64,000 bases of DNA from Prochlorococcus sp. AG-412-J13 (GCA_003214815.1 QCLE01000001.1:124001-188000), one strand, 5' to 3'; shown: positions 10,309 to 20,040, counted from the first letter of the stretch. Numbers and translations are program-made. The notes: a model not told the origin generated them from the sequence alone.

Positions 10309-11202
10309 CTAATAAGAATCAGTAAATATCCTTAGTTTCTCTTTTGTGAAACTTGGGATATTTTCTTTTTGGGTGATCAATCCATCTTTTAATGAAAAAT
10401 GAGATTTACTTTTTGGCCTTTCTTTTTCAATTATTTTAGCTACTTCGAAGATTATTTTATTAGCCACTTCAGTATTTGATCTAAGATTATCCAAAACCAT
10501 CTCTACAGAAACTTCTTGATGAGTTTGATGCCAGCAATCATAATCAGTAACCATGGACAATGAGGAGTAAGCTATTTCAGCCTCTTTAGCTAATCTTGCT
10601 TCTGTATGGTTCGTCATCCCTATTATTGAACATCCCCAACTTCTATATAAATTAGATTCTGCTCTAGTTGAGAAAGCGGGACCTTCCATTGCTAGATAGG
10701 TACCCCCTCTATGTAATTGTCTACCGCCAGGAATATTTTTTTCTCCGATTTCACTTAATATACGTGATAAATTTGTGCAGAATGGATCTCCCATAGTTAC
10801 ATGTGCGACAGCTCCCTCGTTAAAGAATGTTGCTGGTCTATTTTTTGTCCGGTCTATAAATTGATCTGGCACCACTATATCAAGTGGCCTTATCTGTTCT
10901 TGTAATGAACCAACTGCTGATGGGGCAATAATCCATCTTACTCCTATTGATCTTAAAGCCCAAATATTAGCTTTGTAAGGGATTTCAGTAGGATTTAATC
11001 TATGTGTTCTTCCATGCCTAGGAATGAATGCTATCTCTAAATTTCCAAGACTATATACTCTTATTGAATCAGAAGGTTTACCATAGGGAGTATTGATTTC
11101 TATTTCTCTTAAGTACTCAATTTGATCCATTGAATAAAATCCACTCCCACCAATTACTCCTAATCTTGATTTTTCAATTGGTAATAAATGTTCTTTATTC
11201 AT
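10309..11202 (-). CDS. mtnP: S-methyl-5'-thioadenosine phosphorylase
   Basis: MtnP phosphorolyses methylthioadenosine, a by-product of polyamine and SAM-radical chemistry, to adenine and methylthioribose-1-phosphate. The 297-aa protein starts with the phosphorylase motif GVIGGSGFY, has FIPRHGRTHRLNP (phosphate/ribose site), MEGPAFSTRAES and GMTNHTEARLAKEAE, and ends with VTDYDCWH. The length is normal. It is divergent from the selD fusion with only 10 bp between starts, so the two share a promoter region. Confidence 0.95.
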   Translation of the reverse strand: MNKEHLLPIEKSRLGVIGGSGFYSMDQIEYLREIEINTPYGKPSDSIRVYSLGNLEIAFIPRHGRTHRLNPTEIPYKANIWALRSIGVRWIIAPSAVGSLQEQIRPLDIVVPDQFIDRTKNRPATFFNEGAVAHVTMGDPFCTNLSRILSEIGEKNIPGGRQLHRGGTYLAMEGPAFSTRAESNLYRSWGCSIIGMTNHTEARLAKEAEIAYSSLSMVTDYDCWHQTHQEVSVEMVLDNLRSNTEVANKIIFEVAKIIEKERPKSKSHFSLKDGLITQKENIPSFTKEKLRIFTDSY

Positions 11203-11212
11203 TGTGATGTAA

Positions 11213-13387
11213 ATGACTTTTAATCATCTAGTACTAATTGGAGGAGGACACACAAATGTTCTTCTAATTAAGAAATGGTTAATGTGTACGAAATTAATGC
11301 CAGAGATTCCTATTTCAATTATATCTAGAGATTCTCATTTGGTTTATTCGGCAATGTTCCCATCGGTGCTTTCAAAATCCATTTCTCTAGAAGAGAGTTT
11401 AATTGATATAAAATCTTTAGCAAAAAATGCAAAAGTATCTTTTATAGAAGAAGAAGTAAAGGATATTGATTTCAATTTAAAGAAAATTGTTTTAAGTAAT
11501 AGACCCTCAGTTAATTATTCTAAGTTGCTTCTTAATTATGGAAGTCAAACAATAATTCCAAATGAATTTGAGTCACTAGTTAAAAATCGAAATGCTTTTA
11601 CAATTAAACCTTTTTTGAGGGCTTATGACTTAATACAAAAAGAGGACATTTTTGATTCAATTAATGAACTTCCATTTATAATAGTTGGGAGTGGCCTTGC
11701 TGCAATTGAAGTATCATATGCTTTGAGAAAAAGATGGAGATGTAGATCTTTAAAATTATTATGTGATTCAAGAAAAATTAATAATACAATTCTAAAAAGT
11801 TTACAGAATTCCAATATTGATTTAGTGGAAAACCTTAATTTTGATTATGGCAAGATTCTTTTATGTACTGGAAATAAATCTCCTTTATGGGTACAAAAAA
11901 AACAATTATTACATGCGGATTCTCATGGCAGAATAATCACAAATCAGAATTTGCAGTTGAAAAGTTTCTCTGGGATCTTTGCTGCGGGTGATTGCGCAGT
12001 TGTAGATTCAGCAAAAAGACCAGCATCGGGAGTTTTTGCAGTAAAAGTTGTAAATACATTAGTCAAAAATCTTAAAAAGGATATAGAAGGGGGATCATTA
12101 AGAAAGTGGTTTCCTCAAAGGATTGGATTACAAATAGTTAATATATTTCCAAGCCATCATCAAAAAGCTTTTGCTATTTATCGCAATTTTGTTTTTGGTC
12201 CTTCTTTTCTGTTTTGGATTTTAAAGCATAAAATTGATCTGAACTTTATTAACAAGTTCAGATCAAAAAGGCTAATTATGAAAGGTAGTAGAAAAAATAT
12301 TTCATTGAATGATTGCAGGGGATGTGCAGCTAAAATTCCTCAGTTTGTTTTGAATAAATCATTAATAAAATCTAATTTAGATTCTTTTGCCTCATCCCCT
12401 GAAGATTCAGTTGAGATCTATCAAAATGGTCAAGATATTATCTTGCAAAGTGTAGATGGATTTCCTGCTTTGGTAAGTGATCCTTGGCTTAATGCAAAAA
12501 TTACTACTTTGCATGCTTGCTCAGATTTGTGGGCATGTGGAGCAAAACTTTCATCCGCGCAGGCTTTAATTTCATTACCAAAAGTTGAAAGGGAATTTCA
12601 GAGTTACCTCTTTTCTCAATCCCTTCAAGGTATTAAATCAACAGTTGAGGATCATGGAGGTGAATTACTTGGAGGCCATACTTTCGAGGCAAGAAGTTTA
12701 GTAAATAAACCTTATTCATTAGGAATAGATATTTCTTTAACTGTACAAGGCATTTTAAAAAATGGAGCAAAACCATGGCTTAAATCTGGAATGAATGACG
12801 GAGATATTCTCATGATGTCTAGACCTCTAGGCGTTGGGATTTGCTTTGCCGGTCAAATGCAAAATATTAATATGCTAGGTAGTTCTTCTGAAGTAATTAA
12901 TAATTTAGTAAAGAGTCAGCAATATTTGATTGATGAAATTTATCTTTTTCAAGATCAATTGAAAGAATCATTAGTCAATGCTGCGACTGACATTACTGGA
13001 TATGGATTTATTGGACATCTTAAAGAGATGGTTGAATCATCTAATTTATATAGGGAAAGAAATAATCTTGAGCCACTAAAAGTTTTATTAGATTTATTTG
13101 CATTTAAAGCTTATCCTGGAGTATTTGATTTAATAAGAAAAGATGTTAAAAGTACTTTCTTTGAATCTAATAAAGAAATTTTTGACAAAATTTATAGAGG
13201 AAATCAGCAAAAAAGAATAATTAATTTTTTAAACGAAAATTCATTAGATAAAGAGATTTTTAACGAGAGAATATCATTACTATTAGATCCTCAAACATGT
13301 GGCCCCTTGTTGATTAGTTGCAATCGTAAATATGAGAATAGACTTAAAGAAAAATGGTACAAGGTTGGAGAAGTTGTAAAAATGTAA
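11213..13387 (+). CDS. selD: Selenide, water dikinase fused to an NDH-2-like FAD oxidoreductase domain
   Basis: Two domains are visible. Residues 1 to about 360 form a pyridine-nucleotide/FAD oxidoreductase: dinucleotide-binding LVLIGGGHTNVLLIKKW near the start, IIVGSGLAAIEVSYAL at about 155, and the FAD-binding GIFAAGDCA at about 255. From about residue 365 it is SelD, with DCRGCAAKIP (the catalytic Cys and Lys retained; Cys, not selenocysteine), DGFPALVSDPW, and GGELLGGHT with the Gly-rich ATP-binding pattern. SelD makes selenophosphate. The fusion is known in cyanobacteria. No SelA/SelB or selenouridine synthase is in the window, so the use of the product cannot be judged here. Confidence 0.92.
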   Translation: MTFNHLVLIGGGHTNVLLIKKWLMCTKLMPEIPISIISRDSHLVYSAMFPSVLSKSISLEESLIDIKSLAKNAKVSFIEEEVKDIDFNLKKIVLSNRPSVNYSKLLLNYGSQTIIPNEFESLVKNRNAFTIKPFLRAYDLIQKEDIFDSINELPFIIVGSGLAAIEVSYALRKRWRCRSLKLLCDSRKINNTILKSLQNSNIDLVENLNFDYGKILLCTGNKSPLWVQKKQLLHADSHGRIITNQNLQLKSFSGIFAAGDCAVVDSAKRPASGVFAVKVVNTLVKNLKKDIEGGSLRKWFPQRIGLQIVNIFPSHHQKAFAIYRNFVFGPSFLFWILKHKIDLNFINKFRSKRLIMKGSRKNISLNDCRGCAAKIPQFVLNKSLIKSNLDSFASSPEDSVEIYQNGQDIILQSVDGFPALVSDPWLNAKITTLHACSDLWACGAKLSSAQALISLPKVEREFQSYLFSQSLQGIKSTVEDHGGELLGGHTFEARSLVNKPYSLGIDISLTVQGILKNGAKPWLKSGMNDGDILMMSRPLGVGICFAGQMQNINMLGSSSEVINNLVKSQQYLIDEIYLFQDQLKESLVNAATDITGYGFIGHLKEMVESSNLYRERNNLEPLKVLLDLFAFKAYPGVFDLIRKDVKSTFFESNKEIFDKIYRGNQQKRIINFLNENSLDKEIFNERISLLLDPQTCGPLLISCNRKYENRLKEKWYKVGEVVKM

Positions 13388-14635
13388 TCAATTTCTATTT
13401 AATTTGTCAATTTCCAAATATCTTAATCTTTTGATTTCCTTTCCCATTTCCTTCCCTGGATCCCATCCTTCTTTTTTTAATTTTTCTCCATCTTTTTTTG
13501 ATTTTATGAATTTGTAAATAAATAACCACTTAAACAAGTTACGCCAGTATGGACCTCCATCACAAATTAATAATTTGACTGTCTCATCATTCAGGTTTCT
13601 ATCCTCAATAAATTCTGTCCAACTTGATGGAGAAAAATGATTGAATTTTTTTTGGTTGGTTTTTAATATCTTTTTTATATTTGAAAAATCTTCTAATATT
13701 TTTACCTCACTATTATTTACCAAAAATCTTTGACATGCTGTTTCTAAATCTTCTGAATCTTTTAACAAGTAAAGCATATAATTTCCATTCAACTTCTTAA
13801 TCCAATTTAGTCCTCTTAAAAACCTTTTATCGACTTTAATATTTTCATTTAAGATTGAGATAATTTCCCATTTATGAATTATCGAAATTACATTATTCAA
13901 ATTATCGTATTTGCATATTTGAGCTAGTTCCATCCTTATTCGTATGCCGAGTGCAGGAGGGTAAATCATTTTCTGAGAAGTTTCTGAACTTTTCCATGGC
14001 CATTGTCTAACTGTTTCTTGAGATTGTTTGAGGGAATTATTTGAAATATTGAAATCTAACCTTGAAGCATATTTTGCGCATCTAATTAATCTACTTGGAT
14101 CATCTGAAATACTTTTACTGTGAAGTAGGTTCAATTTTTTGCTTTTTATATCAGAAATTCCTCCATAAAGATCATAGATTTTCCTTGTCGAGACCTCGAA
14201 TGCTATTGAATTTATCGTGAAATCTCTTCTTTTAAGATCCTCCTCAATAGTACTATTAGTTACTGTGGGATTTAAGCCTGGAGCAGAATAAATCTCTTTT
14301 CTTGCAGAAGCAATATCAATTTTATAGTCATTAATATTTATTTCTACTGTGTTGTATAAATTAAATTCCTTGATTAAACATAAATCTACATTTACAATAT
14401 TTTTTTTTATAAATTTTGCCAGAGAAATAGAGGAGCCTTCAATAACAAGATCTATATCTAGAGGTTTAGAAAAAGATTTTTTGTGGAATTGACTAATTAA
14501 TAAATCTCTTAAATAACCGCCAACAAAAGCTACTTTAGTATTCTTATTAGATTCTATGTATTTAGTAATTAGGTTATATAAATTAAATGGAGTTTTGATT
14601 AATTCCCCTTGGATGTAATCAGAGATATCGTTCAT
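13388..14635 (-). CDS. cca: CCA tRNA nucleotidyltransferase / poly(A) polymerase family
   Basis: Class II nucleotidyltransferases add or repair the tRNA 3' CCA. The 415-aa protein has VAFVGGYLRDLLI (GGxxRD, about residue 37), the catalytic DIDLVIEG (DxD), and RRDFTINSIAFEV (motif B), followed by YDLYGGISDI and RLIRCAKYASRL. The C-terminal half is divergent and helical. It converges head-on with the selD fusion (the stops abut) and starts 5 bp downstream of the helicase stop, so the pair is probably co-transcribed. Confidence 0.9.
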   Translation of the reverse strand: MNDISDYIQGELIKTPFNLYNLITKYIESNKNTKVAFVGGYLRDLLISQFHKKSFSKPLDIDLVIEGSSISLAKFIKKNIVNVDLCLIKEFNLYNTVEININDYKIDIASARKEIYSAPGLNPTVTNSTIEEDLKRRDFTINSIAFEVSTRKIYDLYGGISDIKSKKLNLLHSKSISDDPSRLIRCAKYASRLDFNISNNSLKQSQETVRQWPWKSSETSQKMIYPPALGIRIRMELAQICKYDNLNNVISIIHKWEIISILNENIKVDKRFLRGLNWIKKLNGNYMLYLLKDSEDLETACQRFLVNNSEVKILEDFSNIKKILKTNQKKFNHFSPSSWTEFIEDRNLNDETVKLLICDGGPYWRNLFKWLFIYKFIKSKKDGEKLKKEGWDPGKEMGKEIKRLRYLEIDKLNRN

Positions 14636-14640
14636 GAGTT

Positions 14641-17049
14641 TTAACTTACAAAACGAATTGGAGCTAATCTGGGATCTAGAATTTTACTGCCTTTATCACC
14701 AAATTTTACTGCTAAAGATATTTTTTCCCCACTCCCAAAAATATGTATGATTTCACCTTTCCCAAATTTTGAGTGAATTAGCTTATCTCCAACTATCCAG
14801 CTTTTCCCTTTACTGGGTCCTGAATAAAATTTCCTTACTGCATTTATTGGTTTGTTAACAAATTCATTTTGATTGTTTCGATCAACTCTTGTTAAACGAT
14901 CAAGATGCCAATCTCTTCTAATTGAAGCACCACCAGTTTGTGGTAATTCGCCATCCATTAAATCTTCAGGTATTTCTGAAAGAAATATTGAAGGAATTGT
15001 TGCTTCACGCATTCCACCCCATAGTCTTCTTTCTCTGGCATGACTAAAGAAAACTCTTTCTTTAGCTCTAGTAATACCTACATAGCATAATCTTCTTTCC
15101 TCTTCAAGAAGTGAGGGATTATCTATTGATCTATGGCTAGGGAAAAGACCTTGCTCTAGCCCAGTGATAAAAACATTTTGAAATTCTAAACCTTTACTAT
15201 TGTGCAGAGTCATAAGAGTTACAGAGTTGGGATTATTTTTCTTCGTATCATTATCAGTTGTTAATGCTGCTGTAGAAAGAAATCCCTCTACATCTCCACT
15301 TTCTGTTTCTTCTTCATATTGAGTAGCTGCATTAATTAGTTCTTGTAAGTTATTTCTTCTGTCTTCAGATTCTTCAGTCCCACTAGATAGCAAGTCACTT
15401 AAATAACCACTTTTTTCTAATATTAGTTGTAGTAGTTGAGCAGGTCCTGAATTTTCTAGATAACACAGTAGATCATTCATAACTTCAGTAAATTTATTAA
15501 TTCCTTTTGATGATCTGCCTATTGTTTCTTCAAGACTTTGCTTGTCATTTATAACTTCCCATAATGGAATATTTAACTTGTTAGATAATTCATTAAGTTT
15601 TTGAATAGTAGTCTTACCAATCCCTCTTCTAGGAACATTTATGATGCGTAAAAGACTTACGTTATCAGAAGAATTAACCAGAACTTTCAAGTATGCTATG
15701 GCATCTTTTATTTCTCGTCTATCATAAAAACGCAATCCTCCGAAAATTGTATAAGGAACGCGCCACCTTACAAGAGATTCCTCTAATACTCTTGACTGAG
15801 CTCTGGTTCGATATAAAATTGCAAAATTTTTCCAAATTGGTTTCTGATTATAATTGTTTAATGATTTAATTTTATTGGTAATTGCTTCTGCTTCGGAAAT
15901 TTCATCATCACAGCTGAGTAACTTTAAAAGCTCCCCTTTTTCTTTAGTAGCCCTTAAAACTTTGTCAATTCTTTCAGAGTTGTTTTCAATTAGCGAGTTT
16001 GCAGCATCAAGGATATTAGATGATGACCTATAATTTTCTTCTAATTTAATTAAAGATGATTTTGTATCTTCACTAAGTGAAGTTTTAAAATCGTCTTGAA
16101 AACCAATTAGAATTCTGAAGTCAGCTGCTCTGAAACTATAAATACTTTGATCAGCATCTCCTACTACAAAAATTGACCTATCTTCCCAACTAAAGAATTT
16201 TTTTGGTTCAGTATTTCCACCAGTAATTAACTTTATAAGTTCATATTGTGTTCTATTTGTATCTTGATATTCGTCAACCAAAACATGTTTAAATCTTTTG
16301 TGCCAGTAATCTCTGACTATTTCATTTTGCCTCAATAAGAAAACAGGCAAAAGTAGAAGATCATCAAAATCTAAAGAATTATTTTTTGAAAGCGAAATTC
16401 TATATCTCTTGTAGGCTTCTGCAACTGTTTTATCAAAATTATTATCTGCTTTTTCTAAAAGATTATTCGAAGTTAGGCATTGATTTTTAGCATTACTTAT
16501 TAATCTTTTGATCTTTTTGGGATCATATCTTTTAGGGTCAAGATTCATATCTTGACTGATAATTTCTTTAACTAATGTTTGAGAATCTGTTTCGTCGTAA
16601 ATTGAAAATTGCCTTGTCCATTTTAGTCCTTCTGGATCAGTATATTTTTCAATATCGTATCTCAGAAGTCTTGAAAATAAAGAATGGAAAGTACCGATCC
16701 AAAGGTTCTGAAGCCTATCTTGGTGAACGTTTGTTCTTAATTGATTTTGATCAATTTCTTTGAGAGTTGTCCAAGGCTGACCAAATTGATTTAAAGCTAA
16801 TTCTTGGGCTAGAAGAACCTCTAATCTTGCTTTCATTTCTTTAGCAGCTTTGTTAGTAAAAGTGACTGCCAGAATGTTATAGGGATCTATAGAGTTATTT
16901 TCAATAAGATTTGCAATTCTGTGTGTAAGAGCCTTAGTTTTTCCGCTACCTGCGCCTGCGACAACTAATAGTGGTCCATAAACATGTTTTACTGCTTGAA
17001 GTTGCTCATTATTTAAAGATTTAAAAAGAAAATTGTTGGTTTGAGGCAC
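14641..17049 (-). CDS. uvrD: UvrD/PcrA-type SF1 ATP-dependent DNA helicase
   Basis: The 802-aa 3'-5' helicase shows all SF1A motifs: Q motif LNNEQLQAVKH, Walker A VVAGAGSGKTKALTHRI, VTFTNKAAKEMKAR (Ia), VLVDEYQDTN (II), VVGDADQSIYSFR (III), LEENYRSS (IV), VTLMTLHNSKGLEF (V) and YVGITRAKERV (VI). The C-terminal Tudor-like tail (VGDKLIHSKFGKGEIIHIFG) that binds RNA polymerase in PcrA/UvrD is also present. Roles are nucleotide excision repair, mismatch repair and clearing of protein roadblocks. A 69-aa hypothetical gene lies just upstream on the same strand. Confidence 0.95.
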   Translation of the reverse strand: MPQTNNFLFKSLNNEQLQAVKHVYGPLLVVAGAGSGKTKALTHRIANLIENNSIDPYNILAVTFTNKAAKEMKARLEVLLAQELALNQFGQPWTTLKEIDQNQLRTNVHQDRLQNLWIGTFHSLFSRLLRYDIEKYTDPEGLKWTRQFSIYDETDSQTLVKEIISQDMNLDPKRYDPKKIKRLISNAKNQCLTSNNLLEKADNNFDKTVAEAYKRYRISLSKNNSLDFDDLLLLPVFLLRQNEIVRDYWHKRFKHVLVDEYQDTNRTQYELIKLITGGNTEPKKFFSWEDRSIFVVGDADQSIYSFRAADFRILIGFQDDFKTSLSEDTKSSLIKLEENYRSSSNILDAANSLIENNSERIDKVLRATKEKGELLKLLSCDDEISEAEAITNKIKSLNNYNQKPIWKNFAILYRTRAQSRVLEESLVRWRVPYTIFGGLRFYDRREIKDAIAYLKVLVNSSDNVSLLRIINVPRRGIGKTTIQKLNELSNKLNIPLWEVINDKQSLEETIGRSSKGINKFTEVMNDLLCYLENSGPAQLLQLILEKSGYLSDLLSSGTEESEDRRNNLQELINAATQYEEETESGDVEGFLSTAALTTDNDTKKNNPNSVTLMTLHNSKGLEFQNVFITGLEQGLFPSHRSIDNPSLLEEERRLCYVGITRAKERVFFSHARERRLWGGMREATIPSIFLSEIPEDLMDGELPQTGGASIRRDWHLDRLTRVDRNNQNEFVNKPINAVRKFYSGPSKGKSWIVGDKLIHSKFGKGEIIHIFGSGEKISLAVKFGDKGSKILDPRLAPIRFVS

Positions 17050-17071
17050 TTTTGGAAGGGTTTTTCAAAAA

Positions 17072-17281
17072 TCAGACTTTACTATTTTGAGGTTCAGATT
17101 CAGTTTCTAGGTCTTCTAACGCTTTTTTTAAATTTATAAGTTCATTATTGTTATTAATTATTTCTTCAAATTTATTTTGAGGCATCCTTAATTTTATACT
17201 TCGGTCAAGAATTTCTTTTTCCAATCTCTTTTTATATGAGGAAATAAGTTTCTTTGATAATTTTAAATCTTGTTGATCCAA
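17072..17281 (-). CDS. Small hypothetical protein, helical
   Basis: The 69-aa protein (MDQQDLKLSKKLISSYKKRL start) is rich in Lys, Glu and Asn, has no membrane segment and looks like a single long helix or coiled coil. It sits 22 bp upstream of the uvrD/pcrA start on the same strand and may share its transcript. I do not recognise a family. Composition matches neighbouring genes, so it is probably real rather than noise. Confidence 0.6.
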   Translation of the reverse strand: MDQQDLKLSKKLISSYKKRLEKEILDRSIKLRMPQNKFEEIINNNNELINLKKALEDLETESEPQNSKV

Positions 17282-17461
17282 AACTTTATTAAAAAAGTAA
17301 TTTTATATTAGCGGAAAAATATTTTTTATTTGGATTATTTCAATTATCACTTTGGAATAAAGTTATTAATTAAGAAGCGTTGCGTTAATTTCGAAATAGT
17401 ATTGTTTTTACTAGCTTTGTACTATCCTAATATTCGAACTTTAATTTTTTTAATTTAAGTA

Positions 17462-17974
17462 ATGTCAGTTTCTAAGAATAATCAACTATTGTCTGCTGAT
17501 ATGAAATTACATGATTTAAGCAATATAAAAGAATTTATTAATAGTGCTAACTCAAGATTAGATGCTATAACCTCAATAACCAATAATTCACATGCAATTG
17601 CAGCGGATGCTGTAACAGCAATGATTTGCGAAAATCAAGATTCAGTTAATTCAAAAATATCTTTAAATACAACCAACAAGATGTCAGTTTGTTTAAGAGA
17701 TGGAGAAATAATCCTAAGGATTGTTGCTTATCTTTTAATTTCTAATGACGAATCAGTTTTAGAAAAAAGTTGTTTGAAGGATCTTAAAAATACTTATCTT
17801 GCTCTTGGGGTACCTTTAAGAAATGCAAGAAGGGTGATTGAATTAATGCGAGATGCAACTATCTCTGATTTAAATTCAACAGTTAATAATATGCAAGGAA
17901 ACAAAAACTTTCTTCCTAAATTAATATCAGAAACAGAGTTTCAATTTGAAAGGATAATTAATCTTTTAAACTAG
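17462..17974 (+). CDS. cpeB: Phycoerythrin beta-subunit-like protein (relic CpeB)
   Basis: The 170-aa protein is a phycobiliprotein beta chain: it has [12 protein letters not shown], the chromophore site [13 protein letters not shown] (Cys77, equivalent to the beta-84/82 site), and [15 protein letters not shown]. The C-terminal loop that normally holds the beta-155/165 bilin cysteine lacks a Cys here, and no cpeA, linker or rod gene is nearby. High-light Prochlorococcus is known to keep such a lone CpeB, which carries bilin but does not form phycobilisomes; a photoreceptor-like or minor pigment role has been proposed. The 3' end overlaps convergent cpeS by 17 bp. Confidence 0.92.
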   Translation: MSVSKNNQLLSADMKLHDLSNIKEFINSANSRLDAITSITNNSHAIAADAVTAMICENQDSVNSKISLNTTNKMSVCLRDGEIILRIVAYLLISNDESVLEKSCLKDLKNTYLALGVPLRNARRVIELMRDATISDLNSTVNNMQGNKNFLPKLISETEFQFERIINLLN

Positions 17975-18509
17975 ATAAGTTCCTTATTTCTGAAGTATGG
18001 GACGTCTGTATTAATGAGTTATTTTCCAGATTTCTAATAATAGAGAATCTGGATCTTATGTGAGTGGATAAAAAGGAAATTCTTTCTTCGGAAACTGTTG
18101 ACTTGTAAATAGTTTTAATGTGTAAATTATTTTGTTCATCAACAAAATAATTTGATGATGAAATAAAGGATTCTGTATAACCTTTATTTCGTAAAACAAT
18201 TCCTGAATGTTCATCCTTGGGTAAAAATATCAAAATAGTTTCATCTCCCTCACTCATATCATCTTCTTCCCAATCACTAATAGCTTGCCATTTTATAGTA
18301 ATGGCGATGTTCTCTAGGTTTAAACTTAATTTGTAATTTTTAAAAGTCTCAATAACTTTTTTATTTTTTGAGTTGATATGTTTTATATATATTTTACTAG
18401 TTGAGTTTTCAAATTCCTGAAAAGCTAAAGTATGAGTACTTCTAATGGATTTCCACTCTCCTATACTTTTATCGATGAATTGATTAATTGTTGTTAAATT
18501 CTTCGTCAA
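17958..18509 (-). CDS. cpeS: CpeS-type phycoerythrobilin lyase
   Basis: CpeS/CpcS lyases attach a bilin to the conserved Cys82-type site of beta (and some alpha) phycobiliproteins. The 183-aa protein shows the lipocalin-like family pattern: an N-terminal [17 protein letters not shown], central WQAISDW and [12 protein letters not shown], then [17 protein letters not shown]. Its obvious substrate is the neighbouring CpeB, whose 3' end it overlaps tail to tail. A Prochlorococcus MED4 homologue has been reported to lyse phycoerythrobilin onto CpeB. Confidence 0.9.
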   Translation of the reverse strand: MTKNLTTINQFIDKSIGEWKSIRSTHTLAFQEFENSTSKIYIKHINSKNKKVIETFKNYKLSLNLENIAITIKWQAISDWEEDDMSEGDETILIFLPKDEHSGIVLRNKGYTESFISSSNYFVDEQNNLHIKTIYKSTVSEERISFLSTHIRSRFSIIRNLENNSLIQTSHTSEIRNLSSLKD

Positions 18510-18663
18510 GTTTATCTTCTGCGGAATGAGTTTCTGCTTTTTGAATCATTCTTACCATTGAATCCACCATTAATCTCTTTGCGGAAGTAACTTTTAATCC
18601 AGAAGGAGTGGTTGATATTTGTTCTCCAGGTCGATCATATGAAGTTGGTCTAAATGGACTCAT
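18484..18663 (-). CDS. Small hypothetical protein overlapping cpeS start
   Basis: Reading the minus strand by hand gives a 59-aa ORF, just under the track cut-off, starting [20 protein letters not shown] and ending [10 protein letters not shown]. It overlaps the first 26 bp of cpeS in another frame, which suggests co-transcription and coupled translation. The N-terminal part is Pro/Ser/Thr-rich, followed by a helix ([18 protein letters not shown]). No family is recognised. It is probably the first gene of the cpeS transcript. Confidence 0.7.
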   Translation of the reverse strand: MSPFRPTSYDRPGEQISTTPSGLKVTSAKRLMVDSMVRMIQKAETHSAEDKLDEEFNNN

Positions 18664-18781
18664 CTAATAACTTTAAAAATTAATCGATTTCTATTCTTGC
18701 ATGAATTCTTATTTATGTAGTTGATGTTTGCAAAAATGTCATATCTTTATTCTTAATATTATAGAATTATTAATTATTTTA

Positions 18782-19417
18782 TTATTTTGGCATTTTATTT
18801 TTTGCTAATCCTGAAAGAGTCGCTAAAGCAAACATTCCCAATAGAGAAATTCCTAGAAATAATCCTGCTCCCTGGCTAACTCCAGCTCCCACTGCTACAA
18901 GTATAGAATCACTGATTAGAAGACTTATTAATAATGCTGGAGTAAATATTTTCCAGCGAGTTCCTCCAATACCAATTGCGTAGCTTAGAAAATCAAAAAG
19001 GCCAGTCATTAGTAAACCTGTCATAAGAAAGAAATTTTCTTCTAGTTGGTTCTGATTAAAACTTTCAATCTTTTTCATTGCTTTCGGGCCTACTAAATTA
19101 CGTACAGGAACCCGACCATAATTTCTTGCAATAAAGAAAGCAGCTTGGCAAAAAACGATATCAGAAAAGATTATTGTCATGTAACCTTTTTGAAATCCTA
19201 GTAATGAACCAGCTAGCAGAGAATAAGCTGAACTTGGAAGAGCAGGTAAAATAATACTTACTCCTCTAAGTATGAATATTCCAAAAGGAGCCCAAATTCC
19301 CATACTTTCTATTTTGTTCCTTAAAGGTTCAATCCCATAATTTTGGATTAAATAAATCAATACAACAAATATTGCTATAAAAAAAACTACTGAGAGAAAT
19401 TTCTGTATTTTATTCAT
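18782..19417 (-). CDS. TVP38/TMEM64 (DedA-superfamily) membrane protein
   Basis: The 211-aa protein has five or six hydrophobic helices and the SNARE-associated/VTT pattern: ILRGVSIILPALPSSAYSLLAGSLLG and the conserved MTGLFDFLSYAIGIGGTRW. Members are thought to be lipid scramblases or transporters of bacterial inner and thylakoid membranes, and the substrate is unknown. It appears to be transcribed alone, with about 120 bp on the downstream side and 147 bp before the divergent secreted protein. Confidence 0.85.
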   Translation of the reverse strand: MNKIQKFLSVVFFIAIFVVLIYLIQNYGIEPLRNKIESMGIWAPFGIFILRGVSIILPALPSSAYSLLAGSLLGFQKGYMTIIFSDIVFCQAAFFIARNYGRVPVRNLVGPKAMKKIESFNQNQLEENFFLMTGLLMTGLFDFLSYAIGIGGTRWKIFTPALLISLLISDSILVAVGAGVSQGAGLFLGISLLGMFALATLSGLAKNKMPK

Positions 19418-19564
19418 TATTTTTCTAATTAATTTATTGGAAGTAAATTATTAATTTTAATATTTGATTCTATCTATAATAGAAATACTAATCAATAAAA
19501 ATTTTTACAAATTTTTAATCTTATATTCCGCCTAATAAAAGATTTTTTTATTCCATAAGAAGTT

Positions 19565-19984
19565 ATGATTAATTCTAAGAAAAAAGTTAATTCAATATTT
19601 TTTAAAAATCTCATTTATTTACTCCTTTCGATAATCGTTTCCTTTTGTATTTCAATAAAAAAATCAGATGCTTTGCCTCATGAATGGGTTGGAGTCCCTA
19701 AAAGTGAGTATGGAGAACAGCTATGGGATAGGCAAAGTATAAAAAGGAATGAAGACGGTTCTGTGAGAGTATTGAGCAAATTTATTCCCAAAATAAAAAG
19801 TGAAATTACAAAGGATATTCTTTATACAATGGATATAAATTGTTTTGAAAAAACATTCAGAGACGTTGATGTTTCTATATATGAAGTAAATACTAATTTC
19901 AATGATTTCGCTGATTGGCAAGATCCGAATGGAGATGAACTAATTTTGGGTGTGATTGGTCAAGTCTGCAGGGTGGAAAACTAA
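19565..19984 (+). CDS. Secreted hypothetical protein
   Basis: The 139-aa protein starts with a Lys-rich stretch, a hydrophobic helix (NLIYLLLSIIVSFCISI) and a likely cleavage after SDA, so it should be exported. The mature part (LPHEWVGVPKSEYGEQLWDR onward) contains two cysteines that could pair (DINCFEKTF and GQVCRVEN). No known enzymatic motif is seen. It is followed by an inverted repeat and a terminator ahead of tRNA-Phe. Confidence 0.8.
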   Translation: MINSKKKVNSIFFKNLIYLLLSIIVSFCISIKKSDALPHEWVGVPKSEYGEQLWDRQSIKRNEDGSVRVLSKFIPKIKSEITKDILYTMDINCFEKTFRDVDVSIYEVNTNFNDFADWQDPNGDELILGVIGQVCRVEN

Positions 19985-19994
19985 AAATTTCAAA

Positions 19995-20035
19995 TTCTAG
20001 AAATAAAACGAAATTAAGTTTCTACATTTCTAGAA
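19995..20035. repeat. Inverted repeat TTCTAGAAAT ... ATTTCTAGAA
   Basis: Two perfect 10-bp arms (19995-20004 and 20026-20035) flank a 21-bp loop, immediately after the stop of the secreted protein. Each arm contains the self-palindrome TTCTAGAA. There is no U-tract after it, so it may be an RNA-stabilising stem or an operator rather than a terminator. Confidence 0.5.
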
Positions 20036-20040
20036 AATAT

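Noticed and set aside
10264-10320. Terminator between psbJ and mtnP from ATTCTTA/TAAGAAT arms
   Set aside because: Arms are only 7 bp, far apart, and have no U-tract.
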